A stretch of 64,000 nt of DNA from an uncultured Clostridia bacterium (GTDB taxonomy: Bacteria; Bacillota; Clostridia; Saccharofermentanales; Saccharofermentanaceae), in contig CAMJPC010000003.1 in assembly GCA_946407705.1 (NCBI GenBank), positions 124,001 through 188,000 of the forward strand. The letters are read 5' to 3'. The translations under genes and the position numbers were made by a program. The notes under the pieces were generated by a model that worked only from the letters and a program-made list of their open reading frames with translations, did not search any database and was not told the DNA's origin. Position 1 is the first letter of the stretch; the number at the start of each line of letters is the position of its first letter. Shown here piece by piece: positions 42,453-50,924 of the stretch.

Positions 42453-43315
42453 GCTCCGGACTCCTTGGCTTTATCTCTTTTATATAACAACAGATAAGAA
42501 CCAAGAAATGTTGCAACAGATGCCAAAACAAATATGATCTCAATTGCAATGGACGGGATCTTGACCGCTTGAACGATCTGCAGCGCGGCAATACCGTCGA
42601 TAACCGTATGTATGACGATCGCGAGCGGAAAGAGCCAGAATTTCTTTTTATCCCTGCAGGCATAGAACACAAGTACCGAAGCTCCCACATGAAACAATAC
42701 GGCAAAGACACGCTCGATCAGAAGAGTACAAAGAGCCGTCAGATCAAAGCTTGTGATCGTCTTCATCTGACCGGTCACCTGCTCGATCATCCAGGGTTGA
42801 TCCATCTTCGAAAGTGCTGCTTCAAATTCCTTCGCTGCTTCTCCGCTGTTGATCAGGAAGCCCAGCACGATGTATGAGATCAAGGATATTCCTACAGCGA
42901 ACACGACCTCCACTCCGCCGTGGCCGATACCGTAGGATATCGATGTCTCCCGCCATGTTCTCTTGCGAAGTATGGTCTTGAATGCGATAAGCCTTCCCGT
43001 CTCCTCGAAAACGCCCGGAAACAGTCCTAACAGGAATGCGAGCAGGAAAGGTCTTGCATTGATAAACATACTTACAGGAGTCTCGGGCAGTCCCATCTGA
43101 CCCGGTATTATCAAGACGTTTTGTATGATCTTTTCGATCATGATGGCGAACAGCATGAATGCCGCGGCACCGATCAGGACTGTCGTAAAGGGTTCTTTCT
43201 TTTTCCTGCACCATACTATCGCGATCACTATCGGAACGATGATCGCGATAAATGCGCCTATTCCCATCAGCACAAATGATGAAGTGCTTACATGACCAAA
43301 GTTAAAGCATTCCAT
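42449..43315 (-). CDS. YhfC-family intramembrane protease
   Basis: A 288-residue protein with about eight membrane helices. The motifs FEETGRLIAFK (about residues 101-111) and GIGHGGVEVVF (about 127-137) match the YhfC glutamic-type intramembrane proteases related to CAAX/PrsW enzymes. It may cleave a membrane-bound partner. The upstream gene is an XRE regulator with a membrane segment and the downstream one a lipoprotein; either could be a substrate, by inference. Confidence 0.82.
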   Translation of the reverse strand: MECFNFGHVSTSSFVLMGIGAFIAIIVPIVIAIVWCRKKKEPFTTVLIGAAAFMLFAIMIEKIIQNVLIIPGQMGLPETPVSMFINARPFLLAFLLGLFPGVFEETGRLIAFKTILRKRTWRETSISYGIGHGGVEVVFAVGISLISYIVLGFLINSGEAAKEFEAALSKMDQPWMIEQVTGQMKTITSFDLTALCTLLIERVFAVLFHVGASVLVFYACRDKKKFWLFPLAIVIHTVIDGIAALQIVQAVKIPSIAIEIIFVLASVATFLGSYLLLYKRDKAKESGA

Positions 43316-43321
43316 ATTAGA

Positions 43322-43951
43322 TCAATTCTCTCCCTTATTCTTGGAAATAACCTTCTTATGGTATCCCTTCTTGCCACAGTAAGGGCATACCATTTTTCTG
43401 GAAGTGCCCATGTGTGGTGCCATGACTACAGCCTTCATTGTCGGCACATAGCGCTCACCGCAATTTGGGCACTCATAGTAACCGGCATCGTGTTCGATCC
43501 GAAGACCGATACAGGCCAAAACGGCTACTAGAGCAACTGCCATGACGATCAAGGCGATTCCGAGCGGAATATTACCGCCTTTGCAGACATAGGCACCTAT
43601 AATTATCATTGCGGCATAGAAAGGGATCGCGACGGCGATCATGATCTTTTCCACTTTGAGCAGGAGCTTATCTTTCTGCTCAACCTTTGCGCTCATCTCC
43701 AAAAGATTTGCCTCTGCCTTATTCTTATAGTTTTCCATGGTGACATGTTCCCCGGTCAGGAGTTCATTTACGTCAATTTCAAGCAGTTTGCAGAGTTCGA
43801 GCATTATTGAAGCATCTGGAAGGCTCTTACCATTCTCCCACTTGGAAACCGCTCTGTCTGTAATACCGAGCTTTTCCGCGAGGGCAGCCTGAGTAAATCC
43901 TTTCTCTTTTCTGCATTCTGCTATGAACTTTCCGATCTTGACCTGATCCAT
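43322..43951 (-). CDS. XRE regulator with membrane helices and zinc ribbon
   Basis: The 209-residue protein starts with an XRE helix-turn-helix (about residues 6-60, KGFTQAALAEKLGI), then a linker, two membrane helices (about 103-125 and 130-150) and a C-terminal zinc-ribbon-like region with CPNC and CPYC pairs. A DNA-binding domain tethered to the membrane suits control by the intramembrane protease encoded six bases downstream. AAAGGAGG precedes the ATG. Confidence 0.85.
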   Translation of the reverse strand: MDQVKIGKFIAECRKEKGFTQAALAEKLGITDRAVSKWENGKSLPDASIMLELCKLLEIDVNELLTGEHVTMENYKNKAEANLLEMSAKVEQKDKLLLKVEKIMIAVAIPFYAAMIIIGAYVCKGGNIPLGIALIVMAVALVAVLACIGLRIEHDAGYYECPNCGERYVPTMKAVVMAPHMGTSRKMVCPYCGKKGYHKKVISKNKGEN

Positions 43952-43984
43952 TTTTGAGGGAAACCTCCTTTCACCACGGACAAT

Positions 43985-44085
43985 AAATCAGCCAAGGATA
44001 TTTTACCACGAACCCATGGTTGAGTTGCCCCAAAACGCACGTTTCCGGGCTTCCCAACCAATGGTGGAGTTTGGCGTAAACGCAA
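43985..44085 (-). repeat. 45-base-period imperfect direct repeat before XRE gene
   Basis: On the bottom strand GCGTTT followed by a CAA-ACTC-ACCAT-GGTT pattern occurs twice, 45 bases apart. The second copy lies next to a possible -10 TAAAAT. It could be a pair of operators for the XRE protein. Confidence 0.4.
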
Positions 44086-44089
44086 TGTT

Positions 44090-44878
44090 TTAAATGCTTT
44101 TCAATTCGAAAAGCCTGTAGATCCTGCCGTACGTCTTTCCCGTAAACAGCATCTTAAAAAAGCCTCTTTCAATAGGCTTCAGTTCATCGATAAGGTGCTT
44201 TGGAGTGAAAGAATGCTCGGCTATCTTCATTACGCCCGTTCCTTCGAGAACAGAATCGATATCATCCACACCGTAAACCTTGGTAACACCCACATCATTT
44301 ATCGGATTCTTCTTTTCAGATGCTCTGGCTCCAAACTGTGTGTAAACATCAAGCAGGACATGCACATAAAGATACTTTTGGCGGAGCGCAGCTATAAGCG
44401 CTTTAAGCTGATCATTGGTCAGATACATGGAGATCCCCTCAAGGACCACGATCACAGTATTCCCTTCAGGGAATTCATTTATCTTCTGTGTATCAGTCGC
44501 ATCGAGTTCCATCATGTGATAAGAGGAAGACTCCTGATAGTACTGCCTCCTGACTTTCAATACTTCAGGGAAATCACAGTCATACCAGCAGCTATAGGGC
44601 TGCTTTACGCGCAGGCACCTGCTGTCCATTCCGCAGCCTATATGTAAGACGATCGCATCCGGATCCTTTTTGAGTTCCTGATCGGTCCAGTCATCGAAAA
44701 CACGGGCACGCATCGCCATATTGTACGCAAGCCATTTTGACTTGGATTTCCCTTTTAGCTCAAATTCCTCTTTTGCCCAGATCTCTTCTGCCTTAGCGTC
44801 ATGAAGAATGATCCCCTTTTTGCTTACAAAGGATTTGCCGTAAAGCGGGATATATAGCGTTTGGTTTACTTCGTTCAT
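44090..44878 (-). CDS. SAM-dependent methyltransferase (leucine carboxyl methyltransferase-like)
   Basis: A 262-residue class I methyltransferase with the SAM-binding motif VLHIGCGMDSRCLRV (about residues 74-88) and YDCDFPEVLKVRR, the pattern of the PPM/LCM and polyketide O-methyltransferase group. The substrate is unknown. Its start overlaps the stop of a lipoprotein gene by four bases and it is the last gene of a leftward operon from 46746. Confidence 0.83.
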   Translation of the reverse strand: MNEVNQTLYIPLYGKSFVSKKGIILHDAKAEEIWAKEEFELKGKSKSKWLAYNMAMRARVFDDWTDQELKKDPDAIVLHIGCGMDSRCLRVKQPYSCWYDCDFPEVLKVRRQYYQESSSYHMMELDATDTQKINEFPEGNTVIVVLEGISMYLTNDQLKALIAALRQKYLYVHVLLDVYTQFGARASEKKNPINDVGVTKVYGVDDIDSVLEGTGVMKIAEHSFTPKHLIDELKPIERGFFKMLFTGKTYGRIYRLFELKSI

Positions 44879-45324
44879 TTAACTTCCGTCAGCTTTCCGA
44901 ATGCCTTTTCAAGGTCTTCTTTTCTAAAAGGCTCGTAATATTCTGAAACGAACGTAATCTTGTACAATATCCTGTTTCCGCGGAATATATAGAGATCTCC
45001 GGTAACCGCAGCTTCTTCGGTCTTAATATCAACGAAAAGACCGTCGACGCCTCTAATTGCGGTTCGATAAAATTTCCCGTCCTCTTCCAGAGCGACATAA
45101 AGTTCACCGTTCGTTATCTTGAAATAGATATTAATGAACGATTCGATCGAAGTATTTAACTGTACCTCTTGATCTCCTTCAAAGAAAACGGCTTTGTCAC
45201 CGTTCCTGCTGTGAACCGTCTGATCCAGAGTCGGAATGGACGGTTCAGATGAATCCGAAGAACATCCGCAAAGGGATGTGCCGAGGATCAAAGTCAATAA
45301 AACAAACAGTAATGTCTTTTTCAA
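44875..45324 (-). CDS. Small lipoprotein
   Basis: A 149-residue protein with signal peptide and lipobox SLCGC (Cys about 20). The mature portion is about 125 residues, with beta-rich pattern and an acidic surface. No family recognised. It sits between a GNAT gene (one base upstream) and a methyltransferase gene in one operon. Confidence 0.65.
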   Translation of the reverse strand: MKKTLLFVLLTLILGTSLCGCSSDSSEPSIPTLDQTVHSRNGDKAVFFEGDQEVQLNTSIESFINIYFKITNGELYVALEEDGKFYRTAIRGVDGLFVDIKTEEAAVTGDLYIFRGNRILYKITFVSEYYEPFRKEDLEKAFGKLTEVK

Positions 45325-45325
45325 A

Positions 45326-45766
45326 TCAAAGTCCCTTTTTCATCTTAATGCAGTCGAAACTGCCGCTCTTGCCGACGTGATCGTCGATATGCAAAAAACC
45401 GAGCTTTGAATAGAACTCAACGACTTCAACTCTGCTGTCGATGATGATTTCCTTATAACCCAATTCCTTTATCCATTTCTCTGCTTCGGTAACGACCAGA
45501 GAACCCAGATTACGGTTCCTGTATTCGGGAAGAACTACAACACGTCCAAGCGTGACAGCCGTCTCGGATGTCTCATAGAACCTGCATGTTGCGACAGGAT
45601 AACCCTCATCAAGAAGGACGATGTATTTCGTTCCCTCACGATCATGCTCGTCGAATTCATCCCTGAGCGAGATATGGTGCTGACGGTTCATGCCTTCGAT
45701 GCGGACCGAATACGCGCCCGCTCTCTGCCACTCAGCTTCAGCTCTCATTACTTCCATAGGATTCAC
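45326..45766 (-). CDS. GNAT family N-acetyltransferase
   Basis: A 146-residue acetyltransferase with motif VLPEYRNRNLGSLVV (about residues 78-92) and the terminal EFYSKLGF. Its start overlaps the end of the GNAT-nitroreductase fusion gene by four bases. Substrate unknown. Confidence 0.85.
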   Translation of the reverse strand: MNPMEVMRAEAEWQRAGAYSVRIEGMNRQHHISLRDEFDEHDREGTKYIVLLDEGYPVATCRFYETSETAVTLGRVVVLPEYRNRNLGSLVVTEAEKWIKELGYKEIIIDSRVEVVEFYSKLGFLHIDDHVGKSGSFDCIKMKKGL

Positions 45767-46746
45767 TTATCTCCGAAAGCATTGAACTTCACGCGCTCAC
45801 TGAACGACTTCTTTGATGGCGCGTGGAATTCGTCTTTAGCCTTACCGACGGGAAGGATACAGACAACATCATATTCGTCAGGCACTCCGAGAACGGAAGC
45901 TATCTTGTCGCAGATACGGTCATCATCTGTGATGTGGCCTTCATACCAGCAGCTCTGATAACCGAGTTCGACTATCGCAAGGAGCATGTTCTCAATTGCC
46001 GCAGAATAGTCCTGTATGGCAAAACATCTGTCACGGTAAGCATTGATCCTTCTTGTAAGAACCACTATCAAGGCAGGTGCAGTCTGTGCAACGGGCGGCT
46101 CTATCACTGCCTTGACCGCTTCAAGAGTTGAAGGGTCGTCAACAACGACAAGATCCGTTGTCTGCTTGTTGCAGCCTGAAGGCGCACTGATACCGGCATT
46201 TGCAATGGTCATGAGGTCTTCCCTCGGCACCGGTTCTGAAGAAAACTCTCCGCGGTAGCTGTGTCTGACCGAGATCACGCCGACCGCGCTCTTAAGGCTC
46301 ATGACATATATCTGGCACGGATTAGCCTCATCCCAGTATTCCTTGAAGACTTCCAATTCCTTAAAGCCCAAGCTCTTATAGAACTCATTTGTTATGTCGT
46401 AATCAGGGTACATGCCGGATTCGACCGTCTTGACCTGTATGAAAGAGTATCCCTTCATAGCAGCATAGTCTTTGGAGGCAGCGAAAAGCCTTCTGCCCAC
46501 TCCATGCCTGTGGAATTCCTTCTTCACACCCATTACGGCGAGTTCCATAGTCTCTTTTCCTGTCTCTTTAAGGCACAGGAAACCTGCGGGAACATCATTT
46601 TCGAATGCAGCCCAGAAAGGTTGGTCAGCAGATTCCCTGATGAACTGCTCCCTGCTCTCGTCAACCTCAAACCATTCCTTTAAGGCTTCAAGGACCTCTC
46701 TGGAGATCTTTCTCTTCTCGTCTTTGTCATCTATAAAACGGATCAT
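45763..46746 (-). CDS. GNAT acetyltransferase-nitroreductase fusion
   Basis: The 327-residue protein joins an N-terminal GNAT domain (residues 1-155; KKEFHRHGVGRRLF and FYKSLGF) to a C-terminal nitroreductase-like flavoprotein domain (about 165-320; ISAPSGCNKQTTDLVV, AIQDYSAAIENMLLA, LGVPDEYDVVCILPVG shortened). The two may modify the same compound, for instance reduction followed by N-acetylation, or be joined only for expression. It heads the leftward operon ending at 44090. Confidence 0.82.
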   Translation of the reverse strand: MIRFIDDKDEKRKISREVLEALKEWFEVDESREQFIRESADQPFWAAFENDVPAGFLCLKETGKETMELAVMGVKKEFHRHGVGRRLFAASKDYAAMKGYSFIQVKTVESGMYPDYDITNEFYKSLGFKELEVFKEYWDEANPCQIYVMSLKSAVGVISVRHSYRGEFSSEPVPREDLMTIANAGISAPSGCNKQTTDLVVVDDPSTLEAVKAVIEPPVAQTAPALIVVLTRRINAYRDRCFAIQDYSAAIENMLLAIVELGYQSCWYEGHITDDDRICDKIASVLGVPDEYDVVCILPVGKAKDEFHAPSKKSFSERVKFNAFGDK

Positions 46747-46857
46747 ATTAAACCTCTTAATTTATTATTTCACGCAATATTGTACCATTCTGAGGAATGT
46801 GATTCTCGGATAATAGGATATAATCGTTGAATAAAAAACACATTTTACGGTGAAAAA

Positions 46858-48417
46858 ATGAATATAAATTGCAAACATAAGATAATTGCCGCTTTACTCG
46901 CGATAGCTCTGACAACGCCTGTCTTCAACGGCTGTAACATTGTTACGCCCGCAAAAACGGAGCAAACCCCATCCCCTTCTGCTGACATTACGTCCTCAGA
47001 AGCACCGGAAGAAGCCTCCGAACAGACAACGGAACCTTCCGCATCCGAAAGCGTCGTCCTAAAGACGCCTGACGGCAAGACCGTGGTCGATACGACTTAT
47101 GTCCGTCTGATCGATGACGTAAAGCCCGAAATGATGTATCCCGACTACTGGATCCACGAAGAAGACGGCAAGGTTCTCATGACAACAGAGCAGATAGAGG
47201 AATTCAACACCAAGAACCGCGGCGTTATCAAGGCCAAGAACAAGACCATCCTTCCCCATCCTGCAGATTACGGGGACACGCTCGACGGAAATGTTTTAAA
47301 GACTTTCCTTCAGGATAATGCCGGTGCGGTTCCCAAAGACCCTTCCAAGCGCTATCTGAACGGCAAACCAACCACGGCAGAATATTGGAAGGAACTGGTC
47401 GCGCGCTCAAACATCGAAGGCGTAGGCGAAACGGTTCAGGTCAGATTCGGCTTTACCACAAAGAGAATGACTTTAAGACAGTTCCCTACTGATGACCGCG
47501 TATTCGAGAAAACATCAGACAGATATTATGACAGCATCCTTTTCTCGGAATGCATGCCTTTCATGCCCGTAGCCGTCCTTCACGAAAGCACGGACGGAAA
47601 CTACTACTATGTTGTTTTCGACAGTTTTGCGGCATGGGTAAGGAAAGATGCCGTTGCGATCTGCAAGGACAAAAAGGACTGGGAAGCAAGGCAGAATCCC
47701 TCTCAGTGGCTGGTTGTCACCGCAAGAGAGATCAGGCTCGGCAACGATCCCTACAGTTCCGCAACGACAAATCTTGTTCTGCCAATGGGAACCCATATGG
47801 AACTGGTCCCCGCCAATAAGGCTCCGAAAAACATCAACCAGCGCACCACATACGGAAATTATGTCGTAAAGGTTCCCACCAGAGGAAGCGATGGTTTTGT
47901 AAAAGACAGATATGTACTGATCCCCGTCACAGACGATGTAAACGTAGGTCATCTTCCCATGACTTCCGGTAACCTTTTAAGGCAGACTTTTAAGCTTCTT
48001 GGAGACAGATACGGATGGGGTGGCGACCTTCAGGCAAACGACTGCACCGGTATCACAAGAGAGATCTACCGTTGTTTCGGAGTTCTTCTTCCGAGAGTCG
48101 GACAAAACGGCTGCAAAGGCGTTTACAGGGTCGATATGAGCAAGATGAATTCCAAACAGAAGCTCGCAGAGATCGAGAAACTCACACCCGGAAGCCTTAT
48201 CTCAATGCCCGGTCATATGATGATATATCTTGGAACAGTTAACAATAAGCCTTACGTAATCGGCGCTTGCGGCACTTTCGTCGCTCCCGCGCCCGGGTCA
48301 ACTGATGCGGTCCATCCCAACAGTGTTATCCTGAGCAGCCTTTATGTGAGGACTAGGAGCCTTAAGACATGGCTTGATTCTTCAACGGTAATTCTTTCTA
48401 TAACTCCGGCAGCTTAA
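46858..48417 (+). CDS. NlpC/P60 peptidoglycan hydrolase lipoprotein with SH3-type domains
   Basis: The 519-residue surface enzyme has a lipobox FNGC (Cys about 25), a Ser/Glu/Thr-rich linker, an SH3b1/SH3b2-like middle (about 200-360) and an NlpC/P60 domain (about 370-515): catalytic Cys396 in NDCTGI and His near 452 in GHMMIYLG. It resembles YkfC-type gamma-D-glutamyl-L-diamino acid endopeptidases that trim wall peptides. No obvious partner genes. Confidence 0.87.
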   Translation: MNINCKHKIIAALLAIALTTPVFNGCNIVTPAKTEQTPSPSADITSSEAPEEASEQTTEPSASESVVLKTPDGKTVVDTTYVRLIDDVKPEMMYPDYWIHEEDGKVLMTTEQIEEFNTKNRGVIKAKNKTILPHPADYGDTLDGNVLKTFLQDNAGAVPKDPSKRYLNGKPTTAEYWKELVARSNIEGVGETVQVRFGFTTKRMTLRQFPTDDRVFEKTSDRYYDSILFSECMPFMPVAVLHESTDGNYYYVVFDSFAAWVRKDAVAICKDKKDWEARQNPSQWLVVTAREIRLGNDPYSSATTNLVLPMGTHMELVPANKAPKNINQRTTYGNYVVKVPTRGSDGFVKDRYVLIPVTDDVNVGHLPMTSGNLLRQTFKLLGDRYGWGGDLQANDCTGITREIYRCFGVLLPRVGQNGCKGVYRVDMSKMNSKQKLAEIEKLTPGSLISMPGHMMIYLGTVNNKPYVIGACGTFVAPAPGSTDAVHPNSVILSSLYVRTRSLKTWLDSSTVILSITPAA

Positions 48418-48746
48418 TCCGCGGGTATTTGAATCACATACCGTTCGTTCTCATACTTGGCTCTTCCGTCAGCCAGGTAGAGCTCGATCTCGTCTTCTGA
48501 GTTCCATTTGACGTTCCACGGAACCGTCTCGGTAAAACCCGTTCTGTCGTACTTGAAAATGCGCTTGCTGTTATAGAAAACATCCGGACGGCTTACATAA
48601 TCGATCTTAACCGTAACTGCCTTATTTCCGGATGGAGACTTGAAGACTTCTTCGGACTCATATTTAAAGCTGCCGCATCCCGTAAATGCAAGCAGTACAA
48701 GCAAAATAAATGCGAGCAATAATGATCTTGTCTTCATGTCAGGCAT
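48414..48746 (-). CDS. Small lipoprotein
   Basis: A 110-residue protein with signal peptide and lipobox FTGC (Cys about 23). The mature ~85 residues begin with a segment resembling SPSGNKAVTVKI, as in DUF5412-type lipoproteins, and are beta-rich. Start: an ATG at 48746 overlaps the HD gene stop; another at 48737 is equally possible. Convergent by four bases with the NlpC gene. Confidence 0.62.
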   Translation of the reverse strand: MPDMKTRSLLLAFILLVLLAFTGCGSFKYESEEVFKSPSGNKAVTVKIDYVSRPDVFYNSKRIFKYDRTGFTETVPWNVKWNSEDEIELYLADGRAKYENERYVIQIPAD

Positions 48747-49305
48747 CACCGTTATCTATCTTATCAAGAGTATCCTTAAGTATTTCTTTTCGCAGATCAG
48801 TAAGCCACTCAGAGAACTCAACATTGCCAAACGCATATGTTTTGTTGAGTTCATATTCATTCTCTGACCATGTGGATAAAGGCGACTCGTTATGCTGTAT
48901 CAATGCCTCCAGCTTATCAAGTGCCTTATAGATCTTAGCTTCTTTTGTTTCCTGCGCATCCATCTCAGCATACAGGCTCTTAAGATCAGCAGCCACCTCT
49001 TCAGGAAGCGATGAAACCCACTGTTCTAACATAATATCCTCTGTCTTCCGGTCGGAATCAGTTTTAACAAAGCTTGGAATGTCACCGGTAAAACACTCGC
49101 CCAGATCGTGTATCAGACACATGTCTACGACTTTGTCCATGTCAACATCGGGAAATTCGCGTCTTAAAAGAAGCGCCATCAGTGACACTCTCCAGCTGTG
49201 CTCCGCAACACTCTCGGTCCTTCCATTGGAAGTAGTGCAATGACGCGGAGTATCCTTAAGCTTTTCAGCAGTATGAAGTATTTCCAAATATACTCTTGCG
49301 TTCAT
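48739..49305 (-). CDS. HD-domain phosphohydrolase (YfbR/HDDC2-like)
   Basis: A 188-residue metal-dependent hydrolase: HCTTSNGRTESVAEHSWR (first His residues around 22-37), the HD pair in LIHDLGE near 65 and a downstream Asp. The architecture is that of 5'-deoxynucleotidases acting on dNMPs. It is followed by an overlapping lipoprotein gene. Confidence 0.85.
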   Translation of the reverse strand: MNARVYLEILHTAEKLKDTPRHCTTSNGRTESVAEHSWRVSLMALLLRREFPDVDMDKVVDMCLIHDLGECFTGDIPSFVKTDSDRKTEDIMLEQWVSSLPEEVAADLKSLYAEMDAQETKEAKIYKALDKLEALIQHNESPLSTWSENEYELNKTYAFGNVEFSEWLTDLRKEILKDTLDKIDNGDA

Positions 49306-49402
49306 AGTGTCTTATTATATCAGAACTAATCATCATATCAGCCTTGTGCTATACTACTCAAAGAAGCCTTAACCATTAGCATTGGTATGAAAAGGTACTA
49401 GA

Positions 49403-50065
49403 ATGAATTCAAAAATCAAAAAAATCTCTGCACTTATATCAGCCTCTATGCTGGTGTTTTCCGGTTGTTTTCCCATGAAATCTAATAATCGCACGTACGA
49501 TTCTGATTTTTCATCTGCAAAAGAATATGCCGAATACTGGTGCGGTCCTTGTGAAGAAATTGATTCACACTCCTTTACTTTAGATGGCGATGAAATAACA
49601 ATTCACACATTAACTGATTCAGAATATGGTTTCACATATACCGTTCGTGAAGAGATAAAACAGAATTCCGGCAAACGCAAACAAAATGTCAGTTATGCGT
49701 GTGAAGACTTTGATTACTACTATGTAAAGGAATTCCTAAATCAAACGGATCTTTCATCTGTTACAGATAAATACGATATAAACATAAAAATTAATGAGCT
49801 CAAACCCGGAGCAACAGAAGGATATTATTTTACTTATGTGCCGACAATAAAACTGTCAACAAAAATAGCTATTACAGATGAAGAAGGCAATGAAATAATG
49901 CAATTCATCTATGACTCTATACAGTCCTTTGATAGTCGAAAGCATTTTACAAAAGACAGCAGAAGCACCAGTGTATTCTTTGATCTATATTCCGCGCCAA
50001 CCGACGAAGATAAAAATGCCGGCAAAGAAAACCATTCTTTGCACGGCAAATACGGATATAAATAA
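49403..50065 (+). CDS. Lipoprotein of unknown function
   Basis: A 220-residue lipoprotein (lipobox VFSGC, Cys about 21). The mature protein is rich in Asp, Tyr and Thr with beta-like pattern and no recognised domain. The gene is more AT-rich than its left neighbours, like the adjacent WXG cluster, toward which it is convergent. It could belong to that accessory region. Confidence 0.62.
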   Translation: MNSKIKKISALISASMLVFSGCFPMKSNNRTYDSDFSSAKEYAEYWCGPCEEIDSHSFTLDGDEITIHTLTDSEYGFTYTVREEIKQNSGKRKQNVSYACEDFDYYYVKEFLNQTDLSSVTDKYDINIKINELKPGATEGYYFTYVPTIKLSTKIAITDEEGNEIMQFIYDSIQSFDSRKHFTKDSRSTSVFFDLYSAPTDEDKNAGKENHSLHGKYGYK

Positions 50066-50090
50066 TCAATAAACAGATTATCAATCAGTC

Positions 50091-50399
50091 TCAGATCCTA
50101 TGAGCCTTTTTGACAACATTAAACTGTGCTTTCTTATACTCATTGCTGGCAAAACGAAGGAAGGCAGCATATGCAGTCAATGCTTTTTTTGTCTGTGCAT
50201 TAGCAGAACCATTATTAGCCCAATTCGTTGAACTCTGCCATTTTTCAATATACTTTGCCGCATCAGCACCTTGCCATTGGGTGCCAAGAAGCATGATCTC
50301 GGAATTGATATTAAGATAATGTGCATTCATGGTGGAAACATACTTTTCAATCTTGCCGGCAGTGCTGTCTAACTGATCTCTATCAACAACTATCTTCAT
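50091..50399 (-). CDS. WXG100-family protein
   Basis: A 102-residue all-helical protein with the central turn TQWQGADA (WQG at about 42-44) and flanking helices, typical of WXG100 proteins exported by, or guiding substrates to, a type VII secretion system. It is last in a five-gene leftward cluster containing a lipase-like effector. No EssC-type ATPase gene is in the window. Confidence 0.8.
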   Translation of the reverse strand: MKIVVDRDQLDSTAGKIEKYVSTMNAHYLNINSEIMLLGTQWQGADAAKYIEKWQSSTNWANNGSANAQTKKALTAYAAFLRFASNEYKKAQFNVVKKAHRI

Positions 50400-50411
50400 A
50401 ATTCAACCACC

Positions 50412-50714
50412 TCAAATACAATTCTTCGCATTTTGCGTATTGTTGCTTTCTACCGCTTCATAATCCACAGTAACAAGCTTTCTCAAATATGCAGACTGTA
50501 TTCCCATCGCCGCATATCTCTCTGCCTCAAACCTGGTTTCGATTTCTTTGAATTTTCCTAAAGCATCATCAGCGACTGAGCTTTTCCAGGAATTACTCAA
50601 TTTCAGAACCTCTCTGGAAAGATCAGCAAACTCACCTTTAACCATATCGTTGCATTTATCAATTGCATCAGCTGCTTTGTTAATTGCTCCGGTTTCAAAT
50701 TTGATTTCTCCCAT
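50412..50714 (-). CDS. WXG100-like protein with WKS turn
   Basis: A 100-residue helical hairpin protein; the turn reads NSWKSSVADD, a WxS variant of WxG. It probably pairs with one of the other small helical proteins of the cluster as a chaperone or targeting factor. Twelve bases separate it from the next WXG gene. Confidence 0.72.
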   Translation of the reverse strand: MGEIKFETGAINKAADAIDKCNDMVKGEFADLSREVLKLSNSWKSSVADDALGKFKEIETRFEAERYAAMGIQSAYLRKLVTVDYEAVESNNTQNAKNCI

Positions 50715-50730
50715 ACTGTTACCTCACATA

Positions 50731-50922
50731 TTACAGATGGTAAAGGCTGTTGATAGCTTTACCGCAATCATTTGCCACACTTTCTATTGCGTCAGCACAT
50801 TCATGCTCGCTTATTCCTGAAAATTGTTTTCTTACACCACTCGAAACTGTGTACAGATCGGACTGTATAGACTTCAATTCACTGATGATGCTATTGATCT
50901 TTTTCCTTGTAGAATCATCCAT
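50731..50922 (-). CDS. Small helical protein of T7SS cluster
   Basis: A 63-residue helical protein without a WXG turn, resembling the small DUF-type partners (Lap/EsxB-like) of LXG toxins. ATG 50922 has GGAGG ten bases upstream; it lies two bases after the effector stop. Confidence 0.6.
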   Translation of the reverse strand: MDDSTRKKINSIISELKSIQSDLYTVSSGVRKQFSGISEHECADAIESVANDCGKAINSLYHL

Positions 50923-50924
50923 AA

